NCBI GenBank assembly: GCA_964347135.1
Contig: CAYFXA010000001.1
Location: 1 to 64,000, forward strand
Length of the DNA stretch: 64,000 nucleotides
Source: CAYFXA01 sp964347135
GTDB taxonomy: Bacteria > Patescibacteriota > Microgenomatia > PFEM01 > JAHIFH01
Direction: 5' to 3'
Shown here: piece by piece, positions 15,922 through 24,730 of the stretch
Numbering within the stretch: the stretch's first letter is position 1
Layout of the letters: each line of letters begins with the position of its first letter
Program-made: the position numbers and the translations under genes
The notes under the pieces: generated by a model
What the model saw: the letters and a program-made list of their open reading frames with translations, nothing else
Told to the model about the DNA's origin: nothing
The model's database searches: none

Positions 15922-17007
15922 TTACTTCTTAACTTCCCCAATTTCTTTGCCTAAATCAATTTTTCCTGACTTTACTATTTTCCAAATTTCTGTTTCAATC
16001 TGTCTGGCAATTTTAGGATGTTCTTCTAAATAGGCTTTAGCGGCTTCCCTTCCTTGACCCAACATCGTTTTGTTGAATTTGAAAAAGGCACCTGATTTTT
16101 CAATAATGCCAAATTCAACAGCCACATCAATTAAATTACCAGATTGAGAAATCCCACCAACATTCATGATGTCAAATTCAGCGGTGCGGAAAGGTGGAGC
16201 GACCTTATTTTTCACTACCCGTGCCCGGTGGCGAGAACCAATCACTATTTCCCCTTCTTTAATCGTACCAATTTTTCTTAAATCAAGCCGAACCGAAGAA
16301 TAGAATTTTAATGCTAAACCGCCGGGAGTGACTTCGGGATTGCCAAACATTACTCCGATCCGATGACGAATTTGGTTGGTGAAGATAACAATAGTTTTTG
16401 ATTTAGAAATGGCGGCTGTTAATTTTCTCAAAGCTTGAGACATTAACCTTGCTTGAACACCAATCATGGCATCCCCCATTTCGCCTTCGATTTCCGCTCG
16501 AGGAACAAGAGCGGCCACTGAATCAACAACTACCACATCAACTGCTCCTGACCGGACCAATGTCTCCACAATTTCCAAGGCTTGTTCACCCGTATCGGGT
16601 TGGGAAATCAAAAGTTCATCCAAATTAACGCCAATTGATTCGGCTCTTGCCGGATCCATACCGTGTTCGGCATCAACAAAAGCCGCAGTTCCTTTCATTT
16701 TTTGAACTTCAGCAACAACGTGAAGAGCTAAAGTAGTTTTTCCTGAAGCCTCTGGTCCGTAGACTTCCACCACCCGACCCCGAGGAAAGCCACCAACACC
16801 TAGAGCAATATCAAGGGCAATTGAACCAGTGGGAATAGCATTGACCCTCTTTACTTCCCTTTTTCCACCCAATCTCATAATCGCTCCTTTGCCGTATTGT
16901 TTTTCAATTTGTTCCATTGCCATTTTAACGGCTTGGGCTTTTTTATTGGAAGTTTGTTTTTTTACAACTGGTTTCTTAGGAGTCTTTTTCTTTCTTGCCA
17001 TGCCCAT
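15922..17007 (-). CDS. recA: Recombinase RecA
   Basis: An ATP-dependent strand-exchange protein for homologous recombination and SOS control. Walker A is [10 protein letters not shown] near residue 73; [30 protein letters not shown] (L2 region) and the C-terminal domain are intact. A Lys-rich tail of ~20 residues precedes the core. The frame stays open to 17295, but the extension runs antisense through the tRNA gene. ATG 17007 (MGMARKK) or 17001 (MARKK) is the start; a promoter TTGAAT (17034-17039) / 16 / TTTTTA-complement TAAAAA (17012-17017) makes a very short leader likely. Confidence 0.97.
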   Translation of the reverse strand: MGMARKKKTPKKPVVKKQTSNKKAQAVKMAMEQIEKQYGKGAIMRLGGKREVKRVNAIPTGSIALDIALGVGGFPRGRVVEVYGPEASGKTTLALHVVAEVQKMKGTAAFVDAEHGMDPARAESIGVNLDELLISQPDTGEQALEIVETLVRSGAVDVVVVDSVAALVPRAEIEGEMGDAMIGVQARLMSQALRKLTAAISKSKTIVIFTNQIRHRIGVMFGNPEVTPGGLALKFYSSVRLDLRKIGTIKEGEIVIGSRHRARVVKNKVAPPFRTAEFDIMNVGGISQSGNLIDVAVEFGIIEKSGAFFKFNKTMLGQGREAAKAYLEEHPKIARQIETEIWKIVKSGKIDLGKEIGEVKK

Positions 17008-17046
17008 TAAATTTTTACACAAAATGTGATAAAATTCAAGAGGTAA

Positions 17047-17123
17047 CGGGGTGTGGCGCAGTTGGCTAGCGCGTGCGCATGGGGTGCGTAAGGTCGCGGG
17101 TTCGAGTCCCGCCACCCCGACCA
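17047..17123 (+). tRNA. tRNA-Pro (anticodon GGG)
   Basis: A full cloverleaf: acceptor CGGGGTG pairs with CACCCCG, D-arm GGCGC...GCGC, anticodon stem TGCGC/GCGTA with loop ATGGGGT (anticodon GGG, reading CCC/CCU), TTCGAGT T-loop flanked by GCGGG/CCCGC. The CCA end is encoded (17121-17123). The 77-nt gene is divergent from recA and followed by a terminator. Confidence 0.95.
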
Positions 17124-17124
17124 A

Positions 17125-17146
17125 AAGCCCAATTTTTGGGTTTTTT
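17125..17146 (+). terminator. Intrinsic terminator after tRNA-Pro
   Basis: CCCAA, TTT loop, TTGGG, then six T, starting 2 nt after the encoded CCA. Confidence 0.8.
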
Positions 17147-17166
17147 ATTATGATAGAATAAAACAC

Positions 17167-17827
17167 ATGGCCCAAATTCTTATTTTTGGAGACAGTCTTA
17201 CTTATGGCTGTTGGGATAAAAAAGGAGGATGGGTAAATAGGTTGAGAGATTTTTTGGATAAGAAAAAACTTCCCAAATATCGCCAGACTCGCCAAATCAC
17301 GGACATGGATTTGGTTTATTCATTGGGAAGATCTGGTGATGTAACCGATGGTGTTTTGAAAAGATTCAAATTTGAAACAAAGCAAAGGATTATTGAAGCC
17401 AGGGAAACAATAATCATTTTCCAGGTTGGAACAAACGACACTTTCTTTTATAAAGAATATAAGGATCCTAAAAAAACGCTTAAGAACCACCCCTGAAAAA
17501 TTTTCTAAAAAAATTCAGAAATTAATCAATGAAGCAAAAGAATTTACTTCAAAAATTGTTTTTCTTGGTTTAACTCCGGTTGATGAATCAAGTGCCTCAC
17601 CTTTGCCTTGGGCGAAAAATAAATTCTTCAAAAATGAAAATGTTAAGAAATACGATGAGATCATCAAATCCGTTTGCAAAGAAAATAATGTTTATTTTAT
17701 TGATGTTTTTGAAAAACTAAAAAATGGCGCTAAGTATTTAGAAGACGGGCTCCATCTTAATTCAAAAGGACATCAGAAGATTTTTGAAATTGTAAAAGAT
17801 TTCTTGCTAAAAAAGAAGATAATCTGA
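17167..17827 (+). pseudogene. SGNH/GDSL-type hydrolase, interrupted by a frameshift
   Basis: Two frames together encode one ~220-residue SGNH hydrolase (esterase/lipase fold). The first part (from ATG 17167) has block I FGDSLTYG near residue 8 and block III VGTND near residue 88; the second part, open from about 17426 to 17827, carries the C-terminal DGLHLNSKGH with the catalytic Asp/His. The break is at a run of seven A (17470-17476): reading one A fewer joins the frames as ...DPKKRLRTTPEKF. This is either a real inactivating insertion, phase-variable slippage, or a sequencing/assembly error. TAGAAT at 17154-17159 ends 7 nt before the ATG. Confidence 0.85.
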
Positions 17828-17848
17828 ATTTAACCAACACCAATTTTT

Positions 17849-19033
17849 TCAAGCCCAACCCAAAAACATCATAATTCCCAATCCCAAAATAATTATTCCT
17901 GCAACTAAATGAAGATAGCGAATGTTTTTGTCTTTCCAACCTGCCACGCTTTCCACGGTGGTAAAGCCAATATAACAGGCTCCTGTAATAGCCAGCATTG
18001 GCAGAACAAAGATTAAATTATAGAGAAGCAACCAGGGAATGGTCTCTATTAAATCAAGAGAGCACAAGATTCCTCCACAAATAACATAAGGGCCAATAGT
18101 ACAAGGCAACAAGAAAAGAGTTACTAGAGCACCAACAACAAACGCTCCTTTGGGACTGGTTACTTTAAAGAAGAATTTCTGTAATTTGGGTCGCAGAAAC
18201 ATGGGCATTTCAGTTAAAAATCCGCCGGGTTTGTAGCGAATAAAATCTTTAAGATTTAAAATTCCCAAAATAATGGCTGCTAATCCCAATATTCTATAAA
18301 GCCAAAGTTTAATACTCGTTAAAGCCTGAATCAATTGAAAAAATCGAATAATAACTAAACCGTAAAAGAAATACATCACAAAAACCGCTGAAGTAAATGC
18401 CAAGCCAGCTAGCAAAATGTTATAACGCTTTTTGGGGGCAAAAGCCAAAATGGCAAAGAGCATCATAATCAGAACCGCTAAAGCACAGGGATTAACAGCA
18501 TCAACGATTGCTAGAGAAACAACTTTAGGAAGAGTTAATTCTGTTTGAACCACCTCGCTTGAAACTTTCTCACTTGAAGATTCTGGCAAAATTTTTGGCT
18601 TTCCTGACAATTTAGAAAAATCAAGCTCTTCAAAATCAACAACCGTTCCATCTGCCAAAGGGCAAGGATTGCCTTTTTTTTCTTCAAGTTTCTTTTCAAT
18701 ATTTTCCAGAATCGGCGTGTCACCAATGAGAAAGTCATCTTTACCAAAAATAATCAAAGGAATGCCTAAACCAGAGCCATAGACATCGTTGTACTCATAA
18801 AGTAAAGGGGCATTTTCTCGCTCTTGATAAATTTCGTATTCAATAATCACTAAATCAGGATATTTTTCCGGTAATTCTTCTAGAAGAACTGGGTCAACCT
18901 TGGCACAATGAGGACAACCAATGCCAGTGAAATAAACTACGCAAGTTGACTGCTCATTGACTGCTAAACTCGAAGATGAAAAAAAACCTATTAATAGAAG
19001 AACTAAGGTTAAAATAGCAATTATTTTCTTCAT
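17849..19033 (-). CDS. Thioredoxin-like domain fused to CcdA/DsbD-type transmembrane electron transporter
   Basis: A 394-residue membrane protein likely moving reducing power across the membrane. Residues 1-25 are a signal peptide; residues ~28-135 are a thioredoxin/glutaredoxin-like domain with CPHC at 40-43 on the outer side; residues ~165-394 form a CcdA-like six-helix domain whose two key Cys lie in VDAVNPCAL (183) and LLPCTIGPYVICGG (311). This resembles a minimal DsbD with the thioredoxin domain placed first. It lies 6 nt after the DRNLRE-type surface-protein gene on the same strand and may help its folding (inference). It converges with the SGNH gene. Confidence 0.85.
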   Translation of the reverse strand: MKKIIAILTLVLLLIGFFSSSSLAVNEQSTCVVYFTGIGCPHCAKVDPVLLEELPEKYPDLVIIEYEIYQERENAPLLYEYNDVYGSGLGIPLIIFGKDDFLIGDTPILENIEKKLEEKKGNPCPLADGTVVDFEELDFSKLSGKPKILPESSSEKVSSEVVQTELTLPKVVSLAIVDAVNPCALAVLIMMLFAILAFAPKKRYNILLAGLAFTSAVFVMYFFYGLVIIRFFQLIQALTSIKLWLYRILGLAAIILGILNLKDFIRYKPGGFLTEMPMFLRPKLQKFFFKVTSPKGAFVVGALVTLFLLPCTIGPYVICGGILCSLDLIETIPWLLLYNLIFVLPMLAITGACYIGFTTVESVAGWKDKNIRYLHLVAGIIILGLGIMMFLGWA

Positions 19034-19039
19034 AAAAGA

Positions 19040-19882
19040 TTATCTTTTCGGTGATTGCTTTTTCTTCCAAGCAAAGAAGCTTACTGCACCTATTACCATA
19101 ACAACCAATAGTAAAGCAAGGGTTTTCCCCTTATCAGCCAATATCCCTTCTGGCCTGAGTGTCGGCGATGGTGTAGGTTTTGGAGTGGGAGTAATATCAG
19201 GTAAAGGAGAAGGGGTTGGTTTGATTGTTGCTCTCGGACTAGGAGAAGGCGTTGGTGATGGTTCGGGAGTTGGCGTGGGTAATGGAGTCGGTGGAAGATG
19301 GTAAGACACTATAAGTTTAGGGTGAGAATTAGTGTCGCCATTCTGGCGAGAAGCAAATAGCTTCCGGCATTCGTCAGTGGCAAACATAACTACACCGTAA
19401 TTGTGAAATTTCTCACTATGCCATTCTGAAACGAGTTGAGTAACATCCCAGTTATAAGACCTCTGGTCCACAATGTAAGCGATATCATAAATTATTCCTG
19501 TGTTACTATAACCCAAACTAAAATAGTTTTCGTATTCATTCCAGGCATCTCCTTGACGTTGAACTTGGACACTGCAATTGTCTGTGTGATTTTCGAGAAG
19601 AACAAGGGAAAGAGTGGCTTTGTCGATAATTGCATTTTGAGGAAGCGAATTAAGATCAAAAATTATGTAAACGTAACTCCTATAAGTAATCGTTTCCGTT
19701 TTTACATTTTCAATAAGAAGGACGTCTTCAAATCCGTGGCTCTCTCCACCACCAGGTTTTATGTAGGTATCTCGGAGGGGAAAGAAAGTTAACTCTAAAG
19801 CAGATATTTTTTTAGGATGGCAAACCAAGAAAGCTAAAAAAAGAAGTCCAAAACAAAATATTCCTAAGAAAAACTTTCGCAT
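19040..19882 (-). CDS. DNRLRE-domain surface protein with C-terminal membrane anchor
   Basis: A 280-residue secreted protein. Signal peptide residues ~1-27, a DNRLRE-type beta-sandwich at ~30-195 (motif [39 protein letters not shown]), a Pro/Thr/Ser linker at ~196-245, then a TM helix (~254-271) and a basic tail KKKQSPKR. The domain is a carbohydrate-binding or adhesion-type module in the family; here the role is inferred as surface attachment. No LPxTG is present. ATG 19882 is used; a TTG at 19888 lies 7 nt below TATAAT (19896-19901) and could start a leaderless message. Confidence 0.82.
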   Translation of the reverse strand: MRKFFLGIFCFGLLFLAFLVCHPKKISALELTFFPLRDTYIKPGGGESHGFEDVLLIENVKTETITYRSYVYIIFDLNSLPQNAIIDKATLSLVLLENHTDNCSVQVQRQGDAWNEYENYFSLGYSNTGIIYDIAYIVDQRSYNWDVTQLVSEWHSEKFHNYGVVMFATDECRKLFASRQNGDTNSHPKLIVSYHLPPTPLPTPTPEPSPTPSPSPRATIKPTPSPLPDITPTPKPTPSPTLRPEGILADKGKTLALLLVVMVIGAVSFFAWKKKQSPKR

Positions 19883-19917
19883 ACTCAATAATTAGATTAT
19901 AGCATCTGTTTTAAGTT

Positions 19918-20361
19918 TTATCTTTTCGGAGATTGTTTCTTGGCTCTTGCCTTTTGGGCATAGCCTGCTTTACGCCGTTCCTTCATTCGTGGGTCACGGG
20001 TTAATAAACCAGCTTTTTTTAAGGGAAGATGGTAAGCTTCAGGATTTTCTTTGTCTAGGGCTCTAGCCAAGCCATGAGTAACAGCGCCTAATTGACCATT
20101 TTTACCTGAACCCCCAACTTTAATGGTGGCATAATACTTGCCTTCGGTTTCAGTTAGTTGAAAGGGTTTTGAATAAACGATTCTGTTAACCTCTCCTGGA
20201 AAATATTTGCTAATTGGCTGTTCATTAACAACCAAATCTCCTTTTCCTTTAAACAGCCTTATTCGAGCAGTGGCAGATTTTCGCCGACCAACAGCATAGG
20301 TATAAGACTTTTTCCGCCCTCTTTTAATTTTTTTCTTTTCTGTTTTTTTCTTTTTAGCCAT
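19918..20361 (-). CDS. rpsI: Ribosomal protein S9 (uS9)
   Basis: A small-subunit protein whose C-terminal tail reaches the P-site tRNA. A Lys-rich N-terminal extension (~20 residues) precedes the core YAVGRRKSATARIRL; the protein ends in the expected KKQSPKR. The frame opens further upstream, but ATG 20361 (MAKKKK) is right because it overlaps the rplM stop by 8 nt. It is the last gene of the large ribosomal block. Confidence 0.97.
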   Translation of the reverse strand: MAKKKKTEKKKIKRGRKKSYTYAVGRRKSATARIRLFKGKGDLVVNEQPISKYFPGEVNRIVYSKPFQLTETEGKYYATIKVGGSGKNGQLGAVTHGLARALDKENPEAYHLPLKKAGLLTRDPRMKERRKAGYAQKARAKKQSPKR

Positions 20362-20779
20362 TTTGTTTAAACTTATCTTGATATGGATGTTTGTTGTTAA
20401 CAAAAACTTTCAATCTCGCTAATCGCCTATCTCTTAATTTATTTTTTGGCAACATACCGGAAACAGCATATCTAATTACCTTTCTGGGATCTCGCTTCAT
20501 CATTTGAGCAAAAGTTAATTCTTTAAAGCCACCAGGATAACCAGAGTGGCGATAGTAAAGCTTTTGTTTTCTTTTTCGGCCACTTATTTCTATGCCTTCT
20601 GCATTAATGACGACCACATAATCACCGCAATCTAAATTGGGTTGGTAATAGACTTTATCCTTACCCATGAGAAGTTTGGCAATTTGGGTGGCTTCTCGCC
20701 CTAACATTTTGCCTTTAGCATCAACCAAATGCCATTCCCTTTTAATTTCACTTCCTTTGGTTACTTTTGTTTTTTTCAT
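20354..20779 (-). CDS. rplM: Ribosomal protein L13 (uL13)
   Basis: A 141-residue early-assembly protein of the large subunit. The motifs GKMLGREATQIAKLLMGK, GDYVVVINAEGIEISG and YRHSGYPGG are conserved. Its start lies 32 nt inside the end of rplQ, an unusually long overlap in which the rplQ Lys-rich tail and the L13 N-terminus share DNA; no later ATG would leave a complete protein. Confidence 0.97.
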   Translation of the reverse strand: MKKTKVTKGSEIKREWHLVDAKGKMLGREATQIAKLLMGKDKVYYQPNLDCGDYVVVINAEGIEISGRKRKQKLYYRHSGYPGGFKELTFAQMMKRDPRKVIRYAVSGMLPKNKLRDRRLARLKVFVNNKHPYQDKFKQNG

Positions 20780-21185
20780 TTTTCTTTTTCTTCTTAGCTT
20801 TCTTTTTAACTGGTTTCTCCTCTGCTCCTGGTTTTTCCACCAATTCTAATTTCACCATCATCGCATCATCACCTTTTCGTTTTCCCAAGCGAATCATTCG
20901 GGTAAAACCACCGGGCCTGTCTTTAACTTTGGGAGCAATTTCATCAACCAATTTGTTAACCGCTTTTTTATTATTAAGAAAAGCAGCCACAATCCTTCGA
21001 GCTTGAAGAGTACCTGATTTTCCTTTGGTCACTAAACGGTCAAAAAGCCGACGGATGGCTTTAGCTTTACTCTCTGTTGTTTTAATTTCTCCATGTAAAA
21101 TTAAAGCGCTGAGTAAATTTCTAAACAGCGCTTTGCGATGGCTTCGACTTCGAGCCAACTTTTTGCCAGCGACCCGGTGTCTCAT
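20748..21185 (-). CDS. rplQ: Ribosomal protein L17 (bL17)
   Basis: A 145-residue large-subunit protein near the exit tunnel. The N-terminus MRHRVAGKKLARSRSHRKAL is typical; the C-terminal ~30 residues are a Lys/Glu-rich tail not found in standard ~120-residue L17. It overlaps rpoA by ATGA (4 nt) and rplM by 32 nt. Confidence 0.97.
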   Translation of the reverse strand: MRHRVAGKKLARSRSHRKALFRNLLSALILHGEIKTTESKAKAIRRLFDRLVTKGKSGTLQARRIVAAFLNNKKAVNKLVDEIAPKVKDRPGGFTRMIRLGKRKGDDAMMVKLELVEKPGAEEKPVKKKAKKKKKNEKNKSNQRK

Positions 21186-22102
21186 GATTTCTTCTTTTTC
21201 AAACCAACTCCTTTTTGGGATAAAGCTGCCTCAACAACTTTAATCGATTTTTCTCCCAAATTCTTTACCTTAGCCAAATCAGTTTCAGTTGCCGCTACTA
21301 ATTCAGCGACCGTGCCATAACCCCCTTTGCGCAAAGCGTTAGCGATTCTGGTTGGTAATTCAAGTTCTTCAACGGTCAGTCTTAAAGTTAAATCAGGAAC
21401 TTCAATCTTTGGTTCCTTTTTCTTAGGAATTCTCTTGGGTTCATATACTTGGTGAAAATAGCCTATCAAAATTTTTGCTGCCTGCTTCAGTGCTTGGCTT
21501 GGCTTCAAACTGCCATCAGTAATGATTTCTAAAACCAGTCTATCTAAATTAGTTCGCCGACCAACACGGGTAGCTTCAACCCGATAATTAACTTGAACCA
21601 CGGGACTGAAAATCGCATCAATCGGAATTTCACCTAATTTTTCAACTTCCCGTTCTTCAGCTGGCAAGTAGCCATAACCAGACTCAACTAAAATATCGGC
21701 TTTAAGGCGATTTTTTTTGGTCGCCAAGTTGCCAATTACTAAATCTGGATTGGCAATTTCCACTTTAGCCGGTGTTTTAATGTCTCCTGCCTTAACTGCA
21801 CCTGGCCCAGTTTTCTCCAAAGTTAGTTTAACTGGTTTTTTCCCGTCATAACTAACTTTCACTTGTTTGAGATTAAGAATAATCTCAACAATATCCTCTT
21901 TTAACCCCTCTAAAGTTGAAAATTTATGCTTGACTCCTGTTATCTTAATCTGGCTAATTGCTGCTCCTGGCAAAGCCGAAAGCAAAACTCGTCGCAAAGC
22001 ATTACCCAAAGTATGACCAAATCCTGGTTCAAGAGGCTCAATCACAAAATGACCGAAATCCTTGGTTTCTTTTTCTTTTTTAATTCGAAATAAAGGCTCC
22101 AT
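21182..22102 (-). CDS. rpoA: RNA polymerase alpha subunit
   Basis: The dimer that seeds RNA polymerase assembly. The N-terminal domain (GFGHTLGNALRRVLLSALPGAAI near residues 28-50) is complete; a helix-hairpin-helix alpha-CTD (residues ~240-300, with LPTRIANALRKGGYGTVAEL) follows after a charged linker, so UP-element or activator contacts remain possible. 306 aa, near normal. The ribosome-binding site AGGAGGTCG is strong. It sits between rpsD and rplQ as in the classic alpha operon. Confidence 0.98.
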   Translation of the reverse strand: MEPLFRIKKEKETKDFGHFVIEPLEPGFGHTLGNALRRVLLSALPGAAISQIKITGVKHKFSTLEGLKEDIVEIILNLKQVKVSYDGKKPVKLTLEKTGPGAVKAGDIKTPAKVEIANPDLVIGNLATKKNRLKADILVESGYGYLPAEEREVEKLGEIPIDAIFSPVVQVNYRVEATRVGRRTNLDRLVLEIITDGSLKPSQALKQAAKILIGYFHQVYEPKRIPKKKEPKIEVPDLTLRLTVEELELPTRIANALRKGGYGTVAELVAATETDLAKVKNLGEKSIKVVEAALSQKGVGLKKKKS

Positions 22103-22112
22103 TATCGACCTC

Positions 22113-22736
22113 CTATCTAGAATAGTATTCTACAATTAACTTATCATCAATACCCGATTCTATCTCTTCTCTTTCTGGCAGACGAATCATTTTACCAATT
22201 GGACCTTTTCTTTGCAACCATTTAGGCGTATTTTTTATCCTGTCTGCCCAGTTTTTTTCAACCGCTGGTATTTTCATTGCTTTATCACCCAAACGAACGG
22301 TGTCTTCGGGCTTAACTTGATAGGAAGCAATGTTTACCCGCTTATCATTAACATAAACATGACCATGACTGACTAATTGCCTGGCCACTGACCGAGAGGG
22401 AGCCAAGCCTAACCGGTAAACAATATTATCTAATCTCGATTCAAGAAGTTGAAAAAGAACTTCGCCAGTTGCTTGAGGATTTTTGGCGGCCTTTTCAACA
22501 TAACGACGAAACTGTTTTTCCAAAACACCATAAAGCCTTTTTGCCTTTTGTTTTTCTCTTAATTGATTGCCATATTCACTCAATCTTCTTCTTCCTCTCG
22601 GACCATGCTGTCCAGGGGGAACGCCTCCTTTTCTTTCAATAGGACATTTGGGTGAAAAACAACGCTCACCCTTTAAAAAAAGTTTAATCCCTTCTCGCCG
22701 GCAAAGCCGACATTTGGCATCAGTATATCTTGCCAT
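22113..22736 (-). CDS. rpsD: Ribosomal protein S4 (uS4), zinc-binding form
   Basis: A 207-residue primary 16S rRNA binder. The N-terminal CRLCRREG...CFSPKCPIERK holds four Cys (C-x2-C...C-x4-C), the zinc-binding form; the S4 RNA-binding domain with SRLDNIVYRLGLAPSRSVAR follows. Its start codon directly abuts the rpsK stop. Confidence 0.98.
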   Translation of the reverse strand: MARYTDAKCRLCRREGIKLFLKGERCFSPKCPIERKGGVPPGQHGPRGRRRLSEYGNQLREKQKAKRLYGVLEKQFRRYVEKAAKNPQATGEVLFQLLESRLDNIVYRLGLAPSRSVARQLVSHGHVYVNDKRVNIASYQVKPEDTVRLGDKAMKIPAVEKNWADRIKNTPKWLQRKGPIGKMIRLPEREEIESGIDDKLIVEYYSR

Positions 22737-23141
22737 CTAAACTCTCCTTTTCTTTCTTGGTCTGGGACCGTTGTGAGGAATGGGAGTAACGTCAGCAATT
22801 AAACTCATCTTAATTCCTGTGGATCTTAAAGCCCTTAGAGCCGAATCTCTGCCCGGACCAGGACCTTTAATGTAAACTTCAACTTCTCTTATTCCCTGAG
22901 CCAAAGCTTTTTTAGCCGCGGCTTCAACCGTACTCACTGCCGCAAAAGGAGTTGATTTCCTTGCTCCTTTAAATCCCACTTCGCCTGAACTTCCCCAACA
23001 AATAGTATTACCTTCTAAATCAGTAAAAGTAATAATCGTATTATTAAAAGTGGCTTGAATAAAAGCTTTTGCCTTAGCCACTTGCTTCGGTTCTTTTTTT
23101 ATTTTCTTTGCTTTGGTTTTTTTAGTCTTCGGTTTAGCCAT
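22737..23141 (-). CDS. rpsK: Ribosomal protein S11 (uS11)
   Basis: A 134-residue platform protein of the small subunit. The core motifs [16 protein letters not shown] and [13 protein letters not shown] are present, ending in [14 protein letters not shown] Lys-rich N-terminal extension (~18 residues) is added. Six nt follow the rpsM stop. Confidence 0.98.
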   Translation of the reverse strand: MAKPKTKKTKAKKIKKEPKQVAKAKAFIQATFNNTIITFTDLEGNTICWGSSGEVGFKGARKSTPFAAVSTVEAAAKKALAQGIREVEVYIKGPGPGRDSALRALRSTGIKMSLIADVTPIPHNGPRPRKKRRV

Positions 23142-23147
23142 ATTTCT

Positions 23148-23585
23148 TTATTTCTTGGCTTCCTTTTCCTCTTTTTCCTTGGGTTCCCGGGTAGCAATGC
23201 CAAGTTTAGTTAAATCTTTTTTCCTCATTGCCCCAACCGTCCTTCGTCTTCCTCTTTTTGTTCGAGCATTTGACCGAGTTCTTTGTCCACGAGAAGGTAA
23301 ACCTTGAGCATGTCTAATCCCTCGATAACTTGCTGTTGTTTTTAACTGCTTAATGTTTTCCTTAACTATACTTCTCAGTTCTCCTTCGGTCGGAAGTTTG
23401 TCAATTGCTTTTTGCAAACGGGTTACTTCTTCACTGGTCAAATCTTTTATCCTTTTATTGGGATCAACTTTAGTTTCCTCTAAAATACCTTGGACATTTT
23501 TTCGACCAACACCATAAATTACGGTTAAACCGATATCAACTTTCTTTTCAACTGGTAAATCAACTCCAGCAATCCTGACTGCCAT
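23148..23585 (-). CDS. rpsM: Ribosomal protein S13 (uS13)
   Basis: A 145-residue head protein that contacts the P-site tRNA and L5. It starts MAVRIAGVDLPVEKKV; the RGIRHAQGLPSRGQRTRSN segment and an extended Lys/Glu tail are seen. It follows rpmJ with a 2-nt gap. Confidence 0.98.
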   Translation of the reverse strand: MAVRIAGVDLPVEKKVDIGLTVIYGVGRKNVQGILEETKVDPNKRIKDLTSEEVTRLQKAIDKLPTEGELRSIVKENIKQLKTTASYRGIRHAQGLPSRGQRTRSNARTKRGRRRTVGAMRKKDLTKLGIATREPKEKEEKEAKK

Positions 23586-23587
23586 GA

Positions 23588-23701
23588 TTATCCTTGCCTT
23601 TGTTTATGGCGGGGATTAGAACAAATAACATAAACTCGCCCCCGTCGGCGAACAATTTTACAATTTTTACAACGCTTTTTTACTGATGCTTTTACTTTCA
23701 T
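23588..23701 (-). CDS. rpmJ: Ribosomal protein L36 (bL36), zinc-binding form
   Basis: A very short gene, 37 codons plus stop. It reads [20 protein letters not shown] and then [17 protein letters not shown]. The four zinc ligands Cys-x2-Cys, Cys, His are all present. It lies between infA (11 nt gap) and rpsM as in other bacteria. Confidence 0.96.
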   Translation of the reverse strand: MKVKASVKKRCKNCKIVRRRGRVYVICSNPRHKQRQG

Positions 23702-23712
23702 CTCTTTTTCCT

Positions 23713-23931
23713 TTATTTCTCCCGATAAACAATTCTGCCTCTAGTTTCATCATGGGGTGTTAACTCCACTTTTACCTTATCTCCAGGCATGACTTTAATA
23801 TAATGCATTCTCATCTTGCCCGAGAGATGACATAAAAGCTTTCGACCGTCTTTGAGTTCTACTCTAAAAGTGGTGTTGGGCAAGGCCTCGGTTACCATCC
23901 CCACAACTTCTTCTTTTTTCTGTTTTATCAT
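23713..23931 (-). CDS. infA: Translation initiation factor IF-1
   Basis: A 72-residue S1-like OB-fold factor that binds the 30S A site during initiation. [36 protein letters not shown] and RGRIVYR are typical. It has its own promoter (TTGAGA / 17 / TAGAAT, 23941-23969) ending 9 nt before the ATG, so its leader is almost absent; this promoter probably drives infA to rpsI. Confidence 0.97.
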   Translation of the reverse strand: MIKQKKEEVVGMVTEALPNTTFRVELKDGRKLLCHLSGKMRMHYIKVMPGDKVKVELTPHDETRGRIVYREK

Positions 23932-23940
23932 CTATTGTAA

Positions 23941-23969
23941 ATTCTACCAAAAATTGAACTTATTCTCAA
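23941..23969 (-). promoter_or_regulatory. Promoter of the infA-rpmJ-rpsM-rpsK-rpsD-rpoA-rplQ-rplM-rpsI unit
   Basis: Minus strand -35 TTGAGA (23964-23969), 17-nt spacer, -10 TAGAAT (23941-23946). Confidence 0.65.
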
Positions 23970-23975
23970 GCGTAA

Positions 23976-23990
23976 ATAGGCACAGCCTAT
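23976..23990 (-). terminator. Short hairpin at the end of map
   Basis: A perfect 6-bp palindrome ATAGGC / GCCTAT with a 3-nt loop, overlapping the map stop codon. The following T-run is weak (TTT), so it may be a pause or a leaky terminator ahead of the infA promoter. Confidence 0.4.
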
Positions 23991-24730
23991 GACTGGGTTA
24001 GGTTCAATGGTCCTCTTTTTGTAACCGCTACCGTATCTTCAAAAAGTCCTGCTAACTGACCATCAGCGGTCTCCACTGTCCAACCATCGTCATTAACTAC
24101 CATCTCATATTTCCCTTTTGTATAAATCACTTCAATGGCAAGAACCATCCCTGGTTTTAATTTTTCGGTTGCAGCAATTTCTCCCTTCAAAAAACAAGGA
24201 ATTTGGGGCGACTCGTGAAGTTTTCTACCAACACCATGACCAACCAGGGCGCGAATTGGTTGAAAACCATGCTTTTTAATTTCTTTTTCCATTGCTTGAG
24301 AAATGTGGCCCACTCGATTACCTGGCAGAGCCGCGTCAACGGCTTTAGCCAAGGCTTTTCTTCCAGCTATCAGAAACCTTTCGCTTTGGTCTTTTCTTCC
24401 AACCCTAATTGTCTCTGCCTTATCGGTATGAAAACCTTGGTAAAACATGCCGATATCAATGCTAAGAATATCACCTGCTTTTAACTGATAATCGGCTGGT
24501 ACTCCATGAACCACGCCCTGATTAACGTTAAGACAACTTGCCCAATAATAGCCTTCAACCATTTTAAAGGAAGGCCTGCCTTTTTGTTTTTTAATGAGCC
24601 TTTCAATAAGATAATCAATTTCCTTTAAACTCATCCCTGGCTCTATCTTGAGTTGTTTGAAAACCCAAGCTAATTTCCTGCCTCCTTGTTGCATCACTTC
24701 AATTTCTTCAGCTGACTTTATGGGAATCAT
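23987..24730 (-). CDS. map: Methionine aminopeptidase, type I
   Basis: Removes the initiator Met from nascent proteins with a di-metal centre. The metal ligands are visible: DIGMFYQGFHTDKAET (two Asp), GHGVGRKLHE (His), and the two Glu near LKPGMVLAIEVIY and the C-terminus. 247 aa. It overlaps adk by ATGA. The usual secY-adk-map-infA order is kept. Confidence 0.97.
   Translation of the reverse strand: MIPIKSAEEIEVMQQGGRKLAWVFKQLKIEPGMSLKEIDYLIERLIKKQKGRPSFKMVEGYYWASCLNVNQGVVHGVPADYQLKAGDILSIDIGMFYQGFHTDKAETIRVGRKDQSERFLIAGRKALAKAVDAALPGNRVGHISQAMEKEIKKHGFQPIRALVGHGVGRKLHESPQIPCFLKGEIAATEKLKPGMVLAIEVIYTKGKYEMVVNDDGWTVETADGQLAGLFEDTVAVTKRGPLNLTQS

Noticed and set aside
17008..17295. N-terminal extension of recA reading through the tRNA-Pro gene (contains [21 protein letters not shown])
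   Set aside because: This peptide is the well-known false translation of the tRNA-Pro antisense strand; the promoter and normal RecA N-terminus place the start at 17007 or 17001.
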